A DNA stretch of 64,000 bases, taken from positions 39,376,001-39,440,000 of the forward strand of contig NC_070614.1 of assembly GCF_027172205.1 (NCBI RefSeq), read 5' to 3'. The stretch is from Podarcis raffonei. Lineage: Eukaryota; Chordata; Lepidosauria; Squamata; Lacertidae. The translations under genes were made by a program, and so were the position numbers. Numbering within the stretch: position 1 is the stretch's first letter; the number at the start of each line of letters is the position of its first letter. The notes beneath the pieces were generated by a model, which was given only the letters and a program-made list of their open reading frames with translations, searched no databases and was not told the origin of the DNA. This document shows, piece by piece, positions 1-15,700 of this stretch.

Positions 1-459
1 ATGGGGCTAAGTGGGGGGGGGGCGAGTTTAGGAACCACTGGGTTAGAGGGCAGAAGCCTTGCTGTGCTGATGCAACACCAGGTATGCCACTAAAAATATA
101 CTGGTGAATACCTCAGATACGCTAGAGGTGCATTTCATCATAGCGCAAAGATAAAATACTATATGAAACTTCCCTCTACTTTATTGAATATAGCCACAAT
201 CTTAAAAAACCTGTCAGCCAAAAGGAGTACAATAACTGGATGGAGTAATATGAAAGTGCCACCGAGACCAAGTGGGTTTTCCAGGCCTTTTTGAAAACCT
301 AAAGTATGGCTATTTCACACAGGGTTGCACTGTTGAGATCAATGGCATTGGAAAGTGCACAGCTTTGGAATGTGTCTGTTTGCATGATACCTGCTACTTT
401 CTTTTTTCCCCGTATGTTTGTGTTGTGGCATTTATCCCATAGGAGTAAATATATGTTTT

Positions 460-633
460 ATTTATTACATTTCCATCCAAACCTTTATTCAAGGAGCTCA
501 AGGTGGCAGGCATAACCTCCCTTCATTTCATCATTACAACAACCCTGTGAGGTAGGATTAGGCTGAGAGATAGTGACCAGCCTAAGTGATCCTCATCAAG
601 GAATGGGAATGGTCTGAGTCTAACACTCCAGCC
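460..633 (+). repeat. CR1/L2-like LINE 3' fragment, interrupted by a DNA element
   Basis: The segment contains the widespread reptile repeat text TTTATT...AAGGAGCTCAAGGTGGCA...CAACAACCCTGTGAGGTAGG. It appears to resume as cactaggtc after the hAT-like element that ends at 1367. Confidence 0.55.
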
Positions 634-1367
634 CAGTGGTTCTCAAACTTTTTCTCTGGGACACACTTTCAGAATAAAGTATGAACCACCCTGAGACCTC
701 TGGGTATAGGGGAGGTATATAAATTCAGTTAATAATAATAATAATTTGCTTGCACCGCACCACACTGGATTTTATTGATAAGAAATACATTGGAAAACAA
801 ACCAAAAAATAGCAGTGCTTGATTTATATCATATAACACACCTACTTTATAATATAAGGGATGCGGGTGGTTCTGTGAGTTAAACCACAGAGCCTAAGAC
901 TTGCCGATCAGAAGATTGGCGGTTCGAATCCCCGAGATGGGGTGAGCTCCCGTTGCTCGGTCCCTGCTCCTGCCAACCTAGCAGTTCGAAAGCACGTCAA
1001 AGTGCAAGTAGATAAATAGGTACCGCTCCAGCGGGAAGGTAAACGGCGTTTCCGTGCGCTGCTCTGGTTCGCCAGAAGCGGCTTAGTTATGCTGGCCACA
1101 TGACCCGGAAGCTGTACGCCGGCTCCCTCGGCCAATAAAGCGAGATGAGTGCCACAACCCCAGAGTTGGCCACGACTGGACCTAATGGTCAGGGGTCCCT
1201 TTACCTTTATAGTATGATCATGGGACATCCAGAATGTATAAAACAATGCATAAGAGCACAAATCATCTCCCAGATACAATATTGATTGTCCTTGAATCTT
1301 CCTGCCACGCTTGCCATCCTCTCCTGCCCAACCTGTGTGACATGCCACACCCTTTTGAGGACCACTG
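634..1367 (+). mobile_element. hAT-like non-autonomous DNA element, carrying a SINE
   Basis: The ends are CAGTGGTTCTCAAACTTTTT and TTTTGAGGACCACTG, in inverted orientation. They are flanked by near-identical 8-bp duplications (ctccagcc at 626-633, ctctagcc at 1368-1375). CAGTGGTTCTCAA ends and 8-bp duplications are typical of hAT elements. A SINE at 859-1210 is inserted inside it. No transposase frame is visible. Confidence 0.8.
859..1210 (+). mobile_element. tRNA-derived squamate SINE (Sauria type)
   Basis: An A-box-like region (gtggttctgtgagttaaacc) and an exact B box (GGTTCGAATCC at 921-931) mark a pol III promoter. A long body of about 350 bp ends in GGGGTCCCTTTACCTTTA. The tail resembles Bov-B-type LINE 3' ends, as in Sauria SINEs. 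A second copy lies at 34620-34967. Confidence 0.85.
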
Positions 1368-1751
1368 CTCTAGCCACTAGGTCATGGATGGGTTGTTAGG
1401 AAATGCATCTCTTTGTTGCCTCAGTTGTTGGTTCCAGTACGATTTGATCACTTGGGTTGTGGAATGCCATCCCTAGTGAGCTGTGCCAGTTTCCATTTTT
1501 ATTAACTTTCAGGAGGAATGTGAAAACATATCTTTACCTTGGGTAGGCAAGGTGGTATACAAATTAAATCAATAATATATTCAAGAAATAATATGTGGTT
1601 TAAGTAGAATCCTTTTCAGCTGTGAGATTTCAATTACATCTTCATTAGTCCCTTAGGGAAAGATCTCTTGCCAACATGAAATACCCTCCATAGATGTGAA
1701 GGCCAGCGGATGGTTGGGATGTCATTTGTGACCACTGCTGTATTTGCTAGG

Positions 1752-1766
1752 ATGGCATGGGAACAG
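1752..1766 (+). CDS. TLCD3B: Candidate tiny start exon for the alternative TLCD3B isoform
   Basis: ATG GCA TGG GAA CAG is followed at once by the near-consensus donor gtgagt. The segment ends in phase 0, as the alternative exon at 2749 requires, giving MAWEQ joined to IEFPYF. Only 15 coding bases support it, so a chance match is possible. RNA evidence would decide. Confidence 0.3.
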
Positions 1767-2748
1767 GTGAGTTGGTTGAGGTCAAATATGTGCACATTTG
1801 TCCCTCATTGATTTCTGTACCAGTGAAGAAGCTCCTCTCTTCCAGAAGCAAAGGAAATTTCAGTTTTCTCCAGCAGCAGATGGTGGAGAGTGGGGCAGGG
1901 AGAAGGGGAAGGACAGTACGACCCAGGAAATAATGGCACAATTAATTGAAAAGCTCTGGAATGTAAGAGTTATCGATGGACTTTGTGGTCCAATCCAGCA
2001 AGGCAGTTCTTACTATGCTCCAGTCTTGCTTTTGATTAAGTCAATTTAGGCTGCAATCCTGTAACCAGGGAGCAAGCCACATCGAAGTACATGGGACTTA
2101 CTTTCTTAGGCAGTCATGTTTATAGGGTTGCAGTGTGAAAATCTTCATTCATTTTAACAGAAAGCATACTTTGCTCACAATGAACTGGCTGGCTGAGAGC
2201 ACAATAAGAACTGCCTTCCTGTATGGAGCCAAAGGTCTTGTCAAGCCTTCATCCTATATCCAGCCCAATAAGTTCACAAGCAGAGTGTAGCAGGGAGACC
2301 CTCTTGTCCTTTGTTCTTGGCATCTGCTAGCAGAGGTGTCTTGCTTCTGTCCGTGGAGCAACCACGTCCGCATTACAACTGATGCCAACAGGGTGGGACT
2401 TTGGGGGGACCCTCTCAGCAGAATAAGTAGAAGGGCCCCTAAACACAGCATTGTTGGCAAATGAAGTAATGCACATTTCCAAATGAAGGTGGTTCCTTGG
2501 AGACCATGGACTCCATAGCCTAAGCTTGCCTTGTTGCACCATGCCTTAGCTGTCATGGCTACCAGCTGCTACAATACTTTCCTCCAATAATTTATATGTA
2601 GGGGGGGCAGGATGACCAAAATAACCAGCGGAATAGTTGTACTTTGCTGACCAGAGTGCTGTGCTGACTTTTTATTGGAGGAGAATCTTCTGTTAGTTAG
2701 GAGACTAATCTAATTTCTGACGTTCTCTCCCACTCCCAGTTTTTGCAG

Positions 2749-2873
2749 ATAGAATTTCCCTATTTCTTTCTCCTGGGTTTGGCCGCCTATCCTAGCTTCT
2801 TCTACACAGTGTATCGGTTTCTGCGTCGCTTTGGGCAAATGGAGGAGCTCAATGCAGTCTATGTATCTGCCAA
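2749..2873 (+). CDS. TLCD3B: Alternative upstream coding exon of TLCD3B
   Basis: After the acceptor tttttgcag comes an open segment encoding IEFPYFFLLGLAAYP, then a Tyr/Arg-rich stretch, then MEELNAVYVSAK. It stops at a GTGAGA donor. Its end parallels the end of the normal first exon (EEADAVIVSAR). Both segments are 125 nt and both leave two bases that are completed by the first base of exon 2 at 5727, so this exon splices in frame to FVSSVQAIMAS. It supplies a different first membrane segment. No in-frame ATG lies between an upstream stop and the acceptor, so a start exon further upstream is needed. A candidate is 1752-1766 (MAWEQ followed by a GTGAGT donor, phase 0). TLCD3B is known to have isoforms differing at the N-terminus; that this exon makes one of them is inferred. 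Confidence 0.72.
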
Positions 2874-2903
2874 GTGAGAGACTACCTGGACACCCAGATT
2901 CTC

Positions 2904-2911
<8 letters not shown>

Positions 2912-2970
<59 letters not shown>
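2912..2970. repeat. (GT)n(GA)n compound microsatellite
   Basis: About 15 GT repeats are followed by about 14 GA repeats, 40 bp after the donor of the alternative TLCD3B exon. Confidence 0.95.
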
Positions 2971-2973
<3 letters not shown>

Positions 2974-3392
2974 GCCCTACCATTCATCAGATGGGGGTGA
3001 AAGGTGGGAAGGATGGAGCAATGATGAGGTGTTGAAGGACGGAGCCCTGTGTGCTCTTGCCTTCAGATATAGTGGAGAGGCAGTCCTATGCTGAAGTTCA
3101 AAGCAAGATTCAGCTGCCAGTCCAGTCAGCTCCTGTAGGTGAGCACGTAATCTTCTCCCACACACTTCAAGACTACATAATATCTTTGGCCCACCTTAGA
3201 AATGGGTTAAAGCAATTCATAAAACCAGGTCACCTCTGTTCTTTGGGAAACCCACCTGCTGCAGTTCCTATAGTCCGGCACAAGGTGTCAGTATTGCTTT
3301 AGTTAGTTCCACAGGCACTTGCCAGGCTCTTTCCACCCACCTATCAAAGGTCACATCAGGGTCACCTGCTCAGCAGGTGGAGCTTTATTGGA

Positions 3393-3546
3393 GGATTAGT
3401 CCCTAATGCTTTGGGAGCGGAAAGGGTTAATTGCCCCCACCCACCCCCTTCATTTTACCTCGCTCTCTTCCCCCCCCTACACCCTCCCACTTCCCACATC
3501 AGAGACCTGATCCTTCCTCACAAACCAGGCTGGGATTATAGGATTA
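3393..3546 (+). promoter_or_regulatory. Cluster of GGATTA (CRX/OTX-type) homeodomain motifs
   Basis: GGATTA occurs at 3393-3398, 3533-3538 and 3541-3546, upstream of the TLCD3B promoter. Two more copies lie in intron 2 at 6730-6735 and 6807-6812. GGATTA/TAATCC is the core of CRX and OTX2 sites. TLCD3B is a photoreceptor-disease gene in human, so retinal control is plausible, but a 6-bp motif is weak evidence alone. Confidence 0.35.
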
Positions 3547-4407
3547 GCCTAAATCATCCTGTGAGCACGACTTCCTGCTAAGCGAGGGAGGGAGAGAGGG
3601 GGAGAAAGGGGAAGGGATGATCTGGCACTCAGGGGGTTAATTCTGCTGCCTGATTAGCCGCAAATGGGGGGGGGATGCCTCCTCCTCCCCCCACCCCCAA
3701 TCTTCTTAGCCAGCTTCTCCCAGTTTAAAAGAGGCAGAGGCTAAACCCAGGGGACTCCCTGCTGCGGTGAGGGTTTTAAGGAGATGAATGGGCAGATTCC
3801 TCTCCCGCCTCCCGCCACTCTTCCCTGTCCCAAGCCTCCCGCTCTGAGTCACCACCCCAAACCTCTCCCCGCTTCGGATCCACCTATAGAGTCCAGCAGC
3901 CCCAACCCGCATCCTCTCCCTGCCTCCCTCCTATCAGCACCCGCTTCTTCCCTTCCCTCATCCTCCGGCAGCAGCGCAGCCCCTGTCTCCAGTCCCCGGG
4001 CTCTGCTGCCGCTGCTTCCCCCTGAGTTCCTGGCTGCGCTGATCCTCGCAGCATCCTCCTTCCGCCCGCTCCTCTCCTCCGCCAGTCCCTCCACACACCA
4101 CAGGCCACTGTCTCTTTAAGTTCCCTCCCGCACTGTGCTGACAGCTGCTCCCTGCTCCCCCTCCCTCCCCTGGCTCTGTCTCTCTGTCTGTCACAGCAGC
4201 TCTGCTTGGGACCAACCCGCACACCACCGCCATCCCCCCCTTCCCTCTCCATCCCCCCCTCGCCCCCTTGGATACCATGAGTCTTCCTCGAGGGGAGCGC
4301 CTGGAGGGATCCTAGCCCCGCTGACCCTCCCCATCTGTGTGGCCCCCCTCCTCCTCTTCCTCCTCCTCCTCCTCCTCCTCCCCCCTCAACCCTGCAGCCT
4401 GAGCGAG

Positions 4408-9104
<4,697 letters not shown>

Positions 9105-9407
9105 TGATACCTCTCCCTCCTCAGCCACAGACGGACAGACCACATTTCCTCTAACTTATTTATTTATTGGGGTATGGGAGGGACTGGATGGATTGGGGGA
9201 GTGGGCTCCTAGGCCAAAGGGGATTTGGGGAGGCCTGGAAAGGCATTGCGGGGGGCGGGGGGTTCCAGTGAAGTATTCGGAAGGGACAAAGACAATAGTC
9301 CTTTGGTGCAGTGTGGGGTTCCTTTGCTAAAGGCAGCCCTCTAATATGGCAACACTCAGTATTTTGAAACTCCTTGGGGGCGGGGATGGGGGTAGAGTCC
9401 TAAACCA

Positions 9408-9412
<5 letters not shown>

Positions 9413-9456
<44 letters not shown>
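9413..9456. repeat. (TA)n microsatellite in the TLCD3B 3' UTR
   Basis: About 21 uninterrupted TA dinucleotides lie within the predicted 3' UTR. Confidence 0.95.
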
Positions 9457-9460
<4 letters not shown>

Positions 9461-10238
9461 TTTCTTTTACAGAGGGACTTTCAGGCCAGTGGTTATATAG
9501 GAGGGCTGAGAACAGGGTACATGGATGAAGTTTATTTGAGGCTGCAAGATAAGAACAAGGCATCTCTAGTGTGTTAGGGGCTCTCGCAAATCACCCCCCC
9601 AAATAGTATATGTGCTATTTATTTCCACACAATGCAGTGAGCACCCCAGGACTACCTGAGCCCATACTAGGCAAGGAGACAACTCCGTTATCTGGGTGGG
9701 GTGGTGCTGTTTCTTGGGAACAGAGAGAGATGCTAGTGGTGGGGGTGGGGAGGTAGGGAAGAGAGACAACGGGGGCTTTTCTATACTATTATCCATAGAG
9801 TCACAGTATCACAGCTATTATTAAAAGGGGCAGGGAAATAGTCTGGATTTCCTCACACTGTATTCTTAGGGGTTCTATCAGCAGAATTAGGAATTGTTGT
9901 AGGGTAGCTGATAGGGAAACACCCTGGAATTTTTGGATGCTGCTAAATTGCAAGTGATCTTCAGTATTACTGTGATGCCACCTGCCCAGAAAACCCCCAA
10001 ATGCTGTATAAAATGTATCCCCTTGCACTGGGAAGGTTCCAAGAGGTGTGCTTCCTAACATGCACCCACCCCTCCCTCCACCTAGCAATAACCAAGCCTC
10101 TTGCCTCCACCTCCTCCTCTGTTTGGCACACCAACCCCTTCCCTCTTCCCTCCTAGGAACACCCATTCCATGGGGCAGGGATCCAGCTGTAAATAGGGGG
10201 CGGGCGGGCTGTATTTATAACCTGAGGTCTGCAAAAGT

Positions 10239-10244
10239 ATTAAA
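10239..10244 (+). terminator. TLCD3B: Probable poly(A) signal of TLCD3B (ATTAAA)
   Basis: ATTAAA is followed about 30-40 bp later by a TGTGTCTTTC GU/U-rich element. It is the best signal in the roughly 1.1 kb after the stop at 9104. The 3' UTR would be about 1.15 kb and include a (TA)n run. Confidence 0.55.
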
Positions 10245-10467
10245 GGAGCCTTTATCTAATGCCAGCAGAGGGCCAATGTGTGTCTTTCTTACTTCTCCCT
10301 GCTAAGCCTTCCACAGGCCGCTCGCAGTCCTGAACTTAGGTCTGTCTGCTGTTTAAGCCCTCGTGTGCCCCATAAACCAAAACCTTCCAATCCCAGCTCC
10401 CCTTCCCCCTTTGGTTTTCCATTGGCACATCACACCAATCGCAAAAGAACCCCTCATTCAATAGCCT

Positions 10468-10473
10468 TTTATT
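10468..10473 (-). terminator. FIMP: Poly(A) signal of FIMP (AATAAA on the minus strand)
   Basis: AATAAA lies about 67 bp beyond the predicted FIMP stop at 10540-10542. The convergent TLCD3B signal is only about 225 bp away. Confidence 0.75.
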
Positions 10474-10539
10474 GAACAGAGGAAAAGACAAAGAGTGGTT
10501 GGCTGACTACAGAGCCGTATCTGCTGATCAGCTGGATGT

Positions 10540-12437
10540 TTATCCTGCATTTGACTTCTTGAAGATCCTGAATGAAATTGCGGAAGAAGAAGAAGAAGAA
10601 GAAGAAGAAGAAGAAGAAGAAGAAGAAGAAGAAGAAGGAGGAGAGGGGGTGTCATTTCATCCATGGAGGTGGGAGTAAATAATGATATCCAAAGGCAATA
10701 AGGAGGCAGGGAGAATACTTGCAGCATAACATACGCCAACCAAAATGACACGTACACTTTCGATATGATCTGATAGAGGAAGAACAGCAGGATGAGTATA
10801 ATGGATCCCACTAGGATATAACGCAGCTGGTGAGGGAATGAACCTGCAGGGGGCAGAGAAGAGGAGGGTTGGTTGCCACGGGGAAATAGGGCAAGGCTAG
10901 AGCACAGCTAGGGCAAGGAGGAGGAAGCCCAAAGCAGCCCTGAATCATTCTGCAAAGGGAGGAGAGCAGAGGTTAGGCATAGAGCAGGGGGAATCAGGCC
11001 ATTAGTCCAGCTAGCCTAATATGGTCAACTCAGGCCATCAGTGGCGCTCTGGGTCTTTCCCAGCTCTTACCTGGAGATGCCAGGGATTAAACCTGCTGGG
11101 ACCTGGTGCCTGCAAAGGCTGTGCTCAGCCCCCTCCCCTGCAGGTGCTATTGGGGAGGGAGCGTTTGAGAGAGGGTCAAGAGACAGGAGTGGCAGGGGGA
11201 CTCACTTGGGGGAATATACTCAGGCTGCTCTCCAATGAGCTTGTAAACAGCAAGGATCTTCTTCTCATCTGTGTCGGGATAATCAAACCAGAGCGGCTGA
11301 TGTCGGGACAAATCCGCCTCGGTGGCATTCCCCGGGTTTCCTGCACGAGCTGTGGGCCCCAAAAGCACCTCCCATCAGTGGGCGCTTTTAGCATTCCTGT
11401 GCTTAGTCCATTTACCTCATTACAAACGCAAGCACACAAAAAAATCTGTTTTCCAAGAAACATTTGCTACTAATTTCCTGTTCCATGAACAGTCACGCCC
11501 TTGCATTGCAGCAGCAATGAATATTTCTCTTCCAGCCAGCCACACAATGCTAATGCTTTATCGTAGCCCTGATTTAGGCCCCACACAGCCCACCGCAAAC
11601 TCCTTTTGGCCTCGCAAACAGTTGCCCTGCACAGCCCTTTACTTTGCTTGGGCAAGAGAGGAAGTTAAAAAGGAGCAAATGTTTCCTGCTACAATCTGTG
11701 CTGCAAGATGAACGTGGAGAAGGAAAGAGACTTCAGCAATCCAACATCATCAGAACCTTATTGGGACGATAATCTCCACTGAGAACCTACTTGGAAGCTA
11801 CTGTGGTAATGGGGAATTTTGGCAGTAACCATATCACTTCAACAAGTATAACATGTAGTTTCAAAGGGCCTTAACTTGGTTGGTTCAGGGCTGGAACCAT
11901 ATAAAAATATAAAATATAAAAATAATGCAAGATTGTTGACAAATTTCTAGATCAGAATCCAAGGACTCCCTGTTATGGCTTTCAATTAAAGCAGTTTAAA
12001 ACGAGTAGCGTGGAAATGCCAGGGGTCAAAATTATACTGTGGAGAGACCCTTCACACAGCCAGATGAAACATCCCAGGGTTCATAAGGCAAGGTCTAGGA
12101 AGCAGCCTTTAACCTAGATCAGTATTGTCTACCCCAACTGGCAGCAGCTCTCCAGCATCTCAGCTGGAAGGTCTTCCCCATCATCTCCTACTCCAGACCC
12201 TTTTCACGGGAGATGCAGATATTGAACCTGGGGTCCTCTGCCTGAAAGGAATAGCACTGAGCCATGGTCACTTCTGCAGCACTCACTGCTGCTGGGGATG
12301 AGTGGGGTGGAAGGAGGCCCAGTGGAGGAAGATCTGTGTTCACCTGTCACAAGCAGAGGACTACTCAGGATCAGCTCGGAGAGATTTGTAAAAGTGTACA
12401 GAAGCTGGAGTAGCAGAAATTGCCCTCTGCTCAGCAT
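10540..12437 (-). CDS. FIMP: FIMP (C16orf92)-like fertilization-influencing membrane protein, four exons
   Basis: Read on the minus strand the exons are 12437-12344, 11340-11206, 10843-10756 and 10567-10540. They sum to 345 nt, or 114 residues, with consistent phases (1,1,2). The protein starts MLSRGQFLLLQLLYTF (signal peptide) and has a short ectodomain with N-glycosylation sites (NLS 18-20, NAT 36-38) and the block WFDYPDTDEKKILAVYKLIG. Then come HQLRYILVG, a transmembrane helix at about 86-104, and a short basic tail, KVIFKKSNAG. From memory, mammalian FIMP has the same plan: a PDSD-LLAV-FIGEKP block, a H-ILVG membrane entry and a tiny Lys-containing tail. It is also the convergent neighbour of TLCD3B in human. 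FIMP is a sperm membrane protein needed for sperm-egg fusion in mouse. The exon 3 donor (gtacgt) is not ideal. Exon 4's acceptor is preceded by a long CTT-repeat pyrimidine tract. Confidence 0.72.
10583..10637. repeat. (GAA)n microsatellite acting as a polypyrimidine tract
   Basis: About 18 GAA units lie on the plus strand. On the FIMP strand this is (TTC)n, ending about 16 bp before the acceptor tttcattcag of the last FIMP exon, so it forms that exon's pyrimidine tract. Read in the wrong frame it gives a spurious poly-Leu stretch. Confidence 0.9.
10993..11130 (-). mobile_element. tRNA-like-headed SINE fragment
   Basis: A degenerate copy in FIMP intron 2 shows the family text ...cttacctggagatgccagggattaaacctg (complement of a B box with CATCTCCAGG). 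Related copies lie at 12095-12275, 14015-14085, 27328-27445 and 58955-59128. Confidence 0.55.
12095..12275 (-). mobile_element. tRNA-like-headed SINE fragment
   Basis: The fragment has the same arrangement as the copy at 58955 read on the other strand (gatattgaacctggggtcctctgcc...). It lies in FIMP intron 1. Confidence 0.55.
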
Positions 12438-12637
12438 AGCTGCTCTCCTGGCCACACCCACTTTCTATGACCTCACAATGGATGTGCCTCCCATCTCTGA
12501 CCAACACTCCCTCCTTCACTTTAAAGCCAAGATTCTTCCCACCCACCCCCAACAAACCCAGGATCAATGTTCCCACAAGAAGACAACTCCATACTTTAAA
12601 TGAGTAAGGAGATTACATGGAATAGATTGCTTTAGTG

Positions 12638-12643
12638 TTTATT
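12638..12643 (-). terminator. MVP: Poly(A) signal of MVP (AATAAA on the minus strand)
   Basis: AATAAA lies about 138 bp past the MVP stop codon (12781-12783). The FIMP start codon (12437) is only about 200 bp further on the same strand, so FIMP's promoter must overlap or abut the end of MVP. Confidence 0.8.
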
Positions 12644-12780
12644 GTATACTTGTACAAAAAAAAAAGGCACATTCAAAGGAGGCTCCGATGGCCTGGGAAA
12701 ATGATTACATTCTATGTTGTTTGCAAAGGTACTTAAAGAAAGCTCTCATTCGGAAGGGAAGCATCCATCTCCAGGATCTA

Positions 12781-15700
12781 TCAGGTCTCAGAAGGCTTGG
12801 GCAAAATCCCCAACAATCCTCCTGCAGCTGTGAAAAGGTTGATAGGGGAAGAACCATCTGTGATGAGTGTGGATTGAATGCCCAGGCCCTGGAGTAGTTT
12901 TGCCTGCATGGAAGATAATTTATTTTATTAATAATAATATAATTAAATCTGTATACCACCCTTCATCCAAAGATCACAGGGCACAACCTAAAAATATAAA
13001 ATGAGGATATAAAATAAAATAACAAAAACCAATAACCCCCCCTCCCACTAACACATTTTGAAAGGCATAGAACATCAATCAGCCAAAGGCCTAGTTAAAG
13101 AGAAACATCTTCACCTGGTGCCTAAAGATATGTAATGAAGGCACCAGGCAAGCTTCCCTGGAGAGGACATTCCACAAATGGGGAGCCACCACAGAAATGG
13201 CCACCCTCCAGACATCTCATGGAGGAGTCACATGAAGAAAGGCCTCAGAGGATGATTGCAGGGTCCAGGTTGGGTCATATGGGGAGAGGTAGTCCTGAGC
13301 CATTTAAAGCTTTAAAGGTCAAAACCAGCACTTTGAATTAGGCCTGGAAACTCATTGGCAGCCAGTGCAGTCAGGCCATGATCAGTGTAATACGCTCAAA
13401 TCATCTTGCCCAGGTGAGCAGCCTGGCTGCCAAATTCTGCACCAGTTGAAATTTCCAAACCATCTTCAGAGGCAGCCCTACATATAATGTCTTGCAGTAA
13501 TCTAATCTAGAGGTTACCAGAGCACAGACAACCAAACTTAGGCTACCCCTCTGCAGATAGGGGTGCAGCTGGGCACTCAGGGCTACCCGCTCCTAACTCC
13601 AGAAGGATACAGTGGTCGATGGTATTGAGAGCCACTGAGACGTCGAGGGGAATTAACAGGGACGCATTTTCCCTGTCTCTCTCCCAACAGAGGTCATCAT
13701 ACAGAGCAACCAAAGCAGTTTCTGTGCCAAAACCAGACCTGAACCCCTACTGAAAAGGATCTAGAAAATCATTTTCCTCCAAGAATGCCTGGATCTGCTC
13801 CGCGACCACCCTTGGACCTTGCCCAAGATTAGTGAGATAATTCGTCAATCCCCTTGGCCAAAACATAGCAATCTCTTAGGATTCTTTGTTGCTAACACTC
13901 AAGTTCTGTTTTGCCCCCCACATCCCTCAAGTCATTAGGCCAGGTCAAGTTACTTGCTTTAGAAAAAGCTCAGTTATCTTCTACTCCACCTGGCAGGCCA
14001 TCACCTGTTGCCAGATCCTTTCTAACGGAAGCCGCCAGCAGGGATAGAACTGGGACCAAGCACAAGCTTTGCCACTGAGCTACGGCTCCTTCCCCGATAA
14101 AAGTGACACACTTCTAAAGAACCCCTCCCTATTGCTCCAGAACCCTCTCTCCTCTCCTCGCTTCTCACCTGCATCTCTGGGCCGGCCACAGCAATGTCAC
14201 GGATAGTGCTGGCCCCCAGCGCATTTATCACAGCCTCAAATTTCTTCACTTCAACAGCGGCCAGAGCCTCCGCCCGAGCCACGTCCAGCTCGGCCTGAGT
14301 CTTGCAGAAGCGCAGCTCCTGCTCTCGCGCTCGGTCCAGGCGCTTCAGTTCTGACTCCTGCAAGGGATGGTGGGGAAGAGAGTGTGCAACATGCTCAGCA
14401 CATGGGACAAGGACAACCGGCATAAAAGGGTTTGGGTTGTTTTTCTGAAATAAACATTGCACCTAGGAGGACACATTGGTTTGGATCCAAACATCTGAGT
14501 GGAAGCAAAAGCAGTCCACTAGCACAGTTCCTTAAACCAGGAGCAGATGGACTTGGATTACAACTCCCACCATTCCTTGCCATTGACCAGGGTGGCCAAT
14601 TATTATATATTATTGTAGATTTATCTATACCTCGCTTTTCCCCCTGGCAGGACTCAAGGTAGCTTGAGTTAGGAATTCACCAACATCTGGAGGGCCACAG
14701 TTTTTAAGCCAGCTCTACGTTAAAACATCTGCACAAGAGCCTAGAAGCAGAGCAGCGTGTGGCATGCAGTCTTGATAGCTGGGTCTCATACTTCCAATGA
14801 TGGAAGAGCTTTACACCAAAGGAAAAGCATTTATTATTATTATTTTCCACTTTTCTTTCCCAATGTCCTGGAGACAAGGGTATAAAGAGAGGCACCACTT
14901 CGACAAGAGGAAGATGGCTTTTGTATTGAGAAAGGCACTTCTGGATTCAGTCAATGTATTTAAAAATTCAAACGTGCCACTAATTACAGCCGTCATTTCT
15001 TCTAAACAAATTTGGGCAGCTGCCAGGGCCTAGGGCTCACCGAAGGAGCCACCGAGCCAAAGGCTCCTGGAATAGCTGAGCCATGGAATTTTAAAAGTCT
15101 CCAGGTCAGGTGTTCTCAAGTGTAGTGTTCTTGATGTATTGATTGAGAAACATTTTCTTAATCAGGAATTTTTAATTCCACTCAGACAAGGGTAGAATGC
15201 TAGAGCTGAAATGGATCTCAGCATGCCGTCCAACTCAACTATATCTCCGTGCAAAAAAATCCACTATTGCAGCAAAATGCCCCAAACCTGGCAAGCGCTA
15301 GAGAACTGTGCTAACAAAACAGAGAACCAAAACAACGCTATTATTAGGCTAAAGGTGCAGTTATGAGTTAAGCACAGAAAGGAAGAGAGTAAGCAAGCTT
15401 CTGACAGTTGGGAGGGAAATTATAGCAGTTGGGAAAATGGCGAATTGACTGCTAAATTACAAGGGCATAATGACGAAGTGTTTAAGGAGGAAATGAGATC
15501 ACGGATGGATTTATCTATCAAATTATCACCCATACATGAAGTCGTAGGCAGGATTTGAAATATAAGCCGTGGATTATCGAAACAGTTAATTAAAAGGAGT
15601 TAAAAAACAAACATCAGGAAAGAAGGGATAGGAAGTCAAGAAGAAACTATGTATGTATAAAAAACTGTTTAGTGACAAATGCTTTGGAGATTTAAAAAAA

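Noticed and set aside
908-1348. 146-codon frame and its twin at 34542-34925
   Set aside because: Both are translations of the same Sauria-type SINE on opposite strands.
4135-4407. In-frame N-terminal extension of TLCD3B from an upstream ATG
   Set aside because: It would add 91 low-complexity residues before the conserved start and overlaps the 5' UTR; family members start at MFHALVAGG-like sequence.
10458-10811. 117-codon minus-strand frame with a poly-Leu tract
   Set aside because: Only its first part is the FIMP membrane exon. The rest translates the pyrimidine-tract microsatellite and runs past the poly(A) signal. Splicing to 10567-10540 gives a proper short tail.
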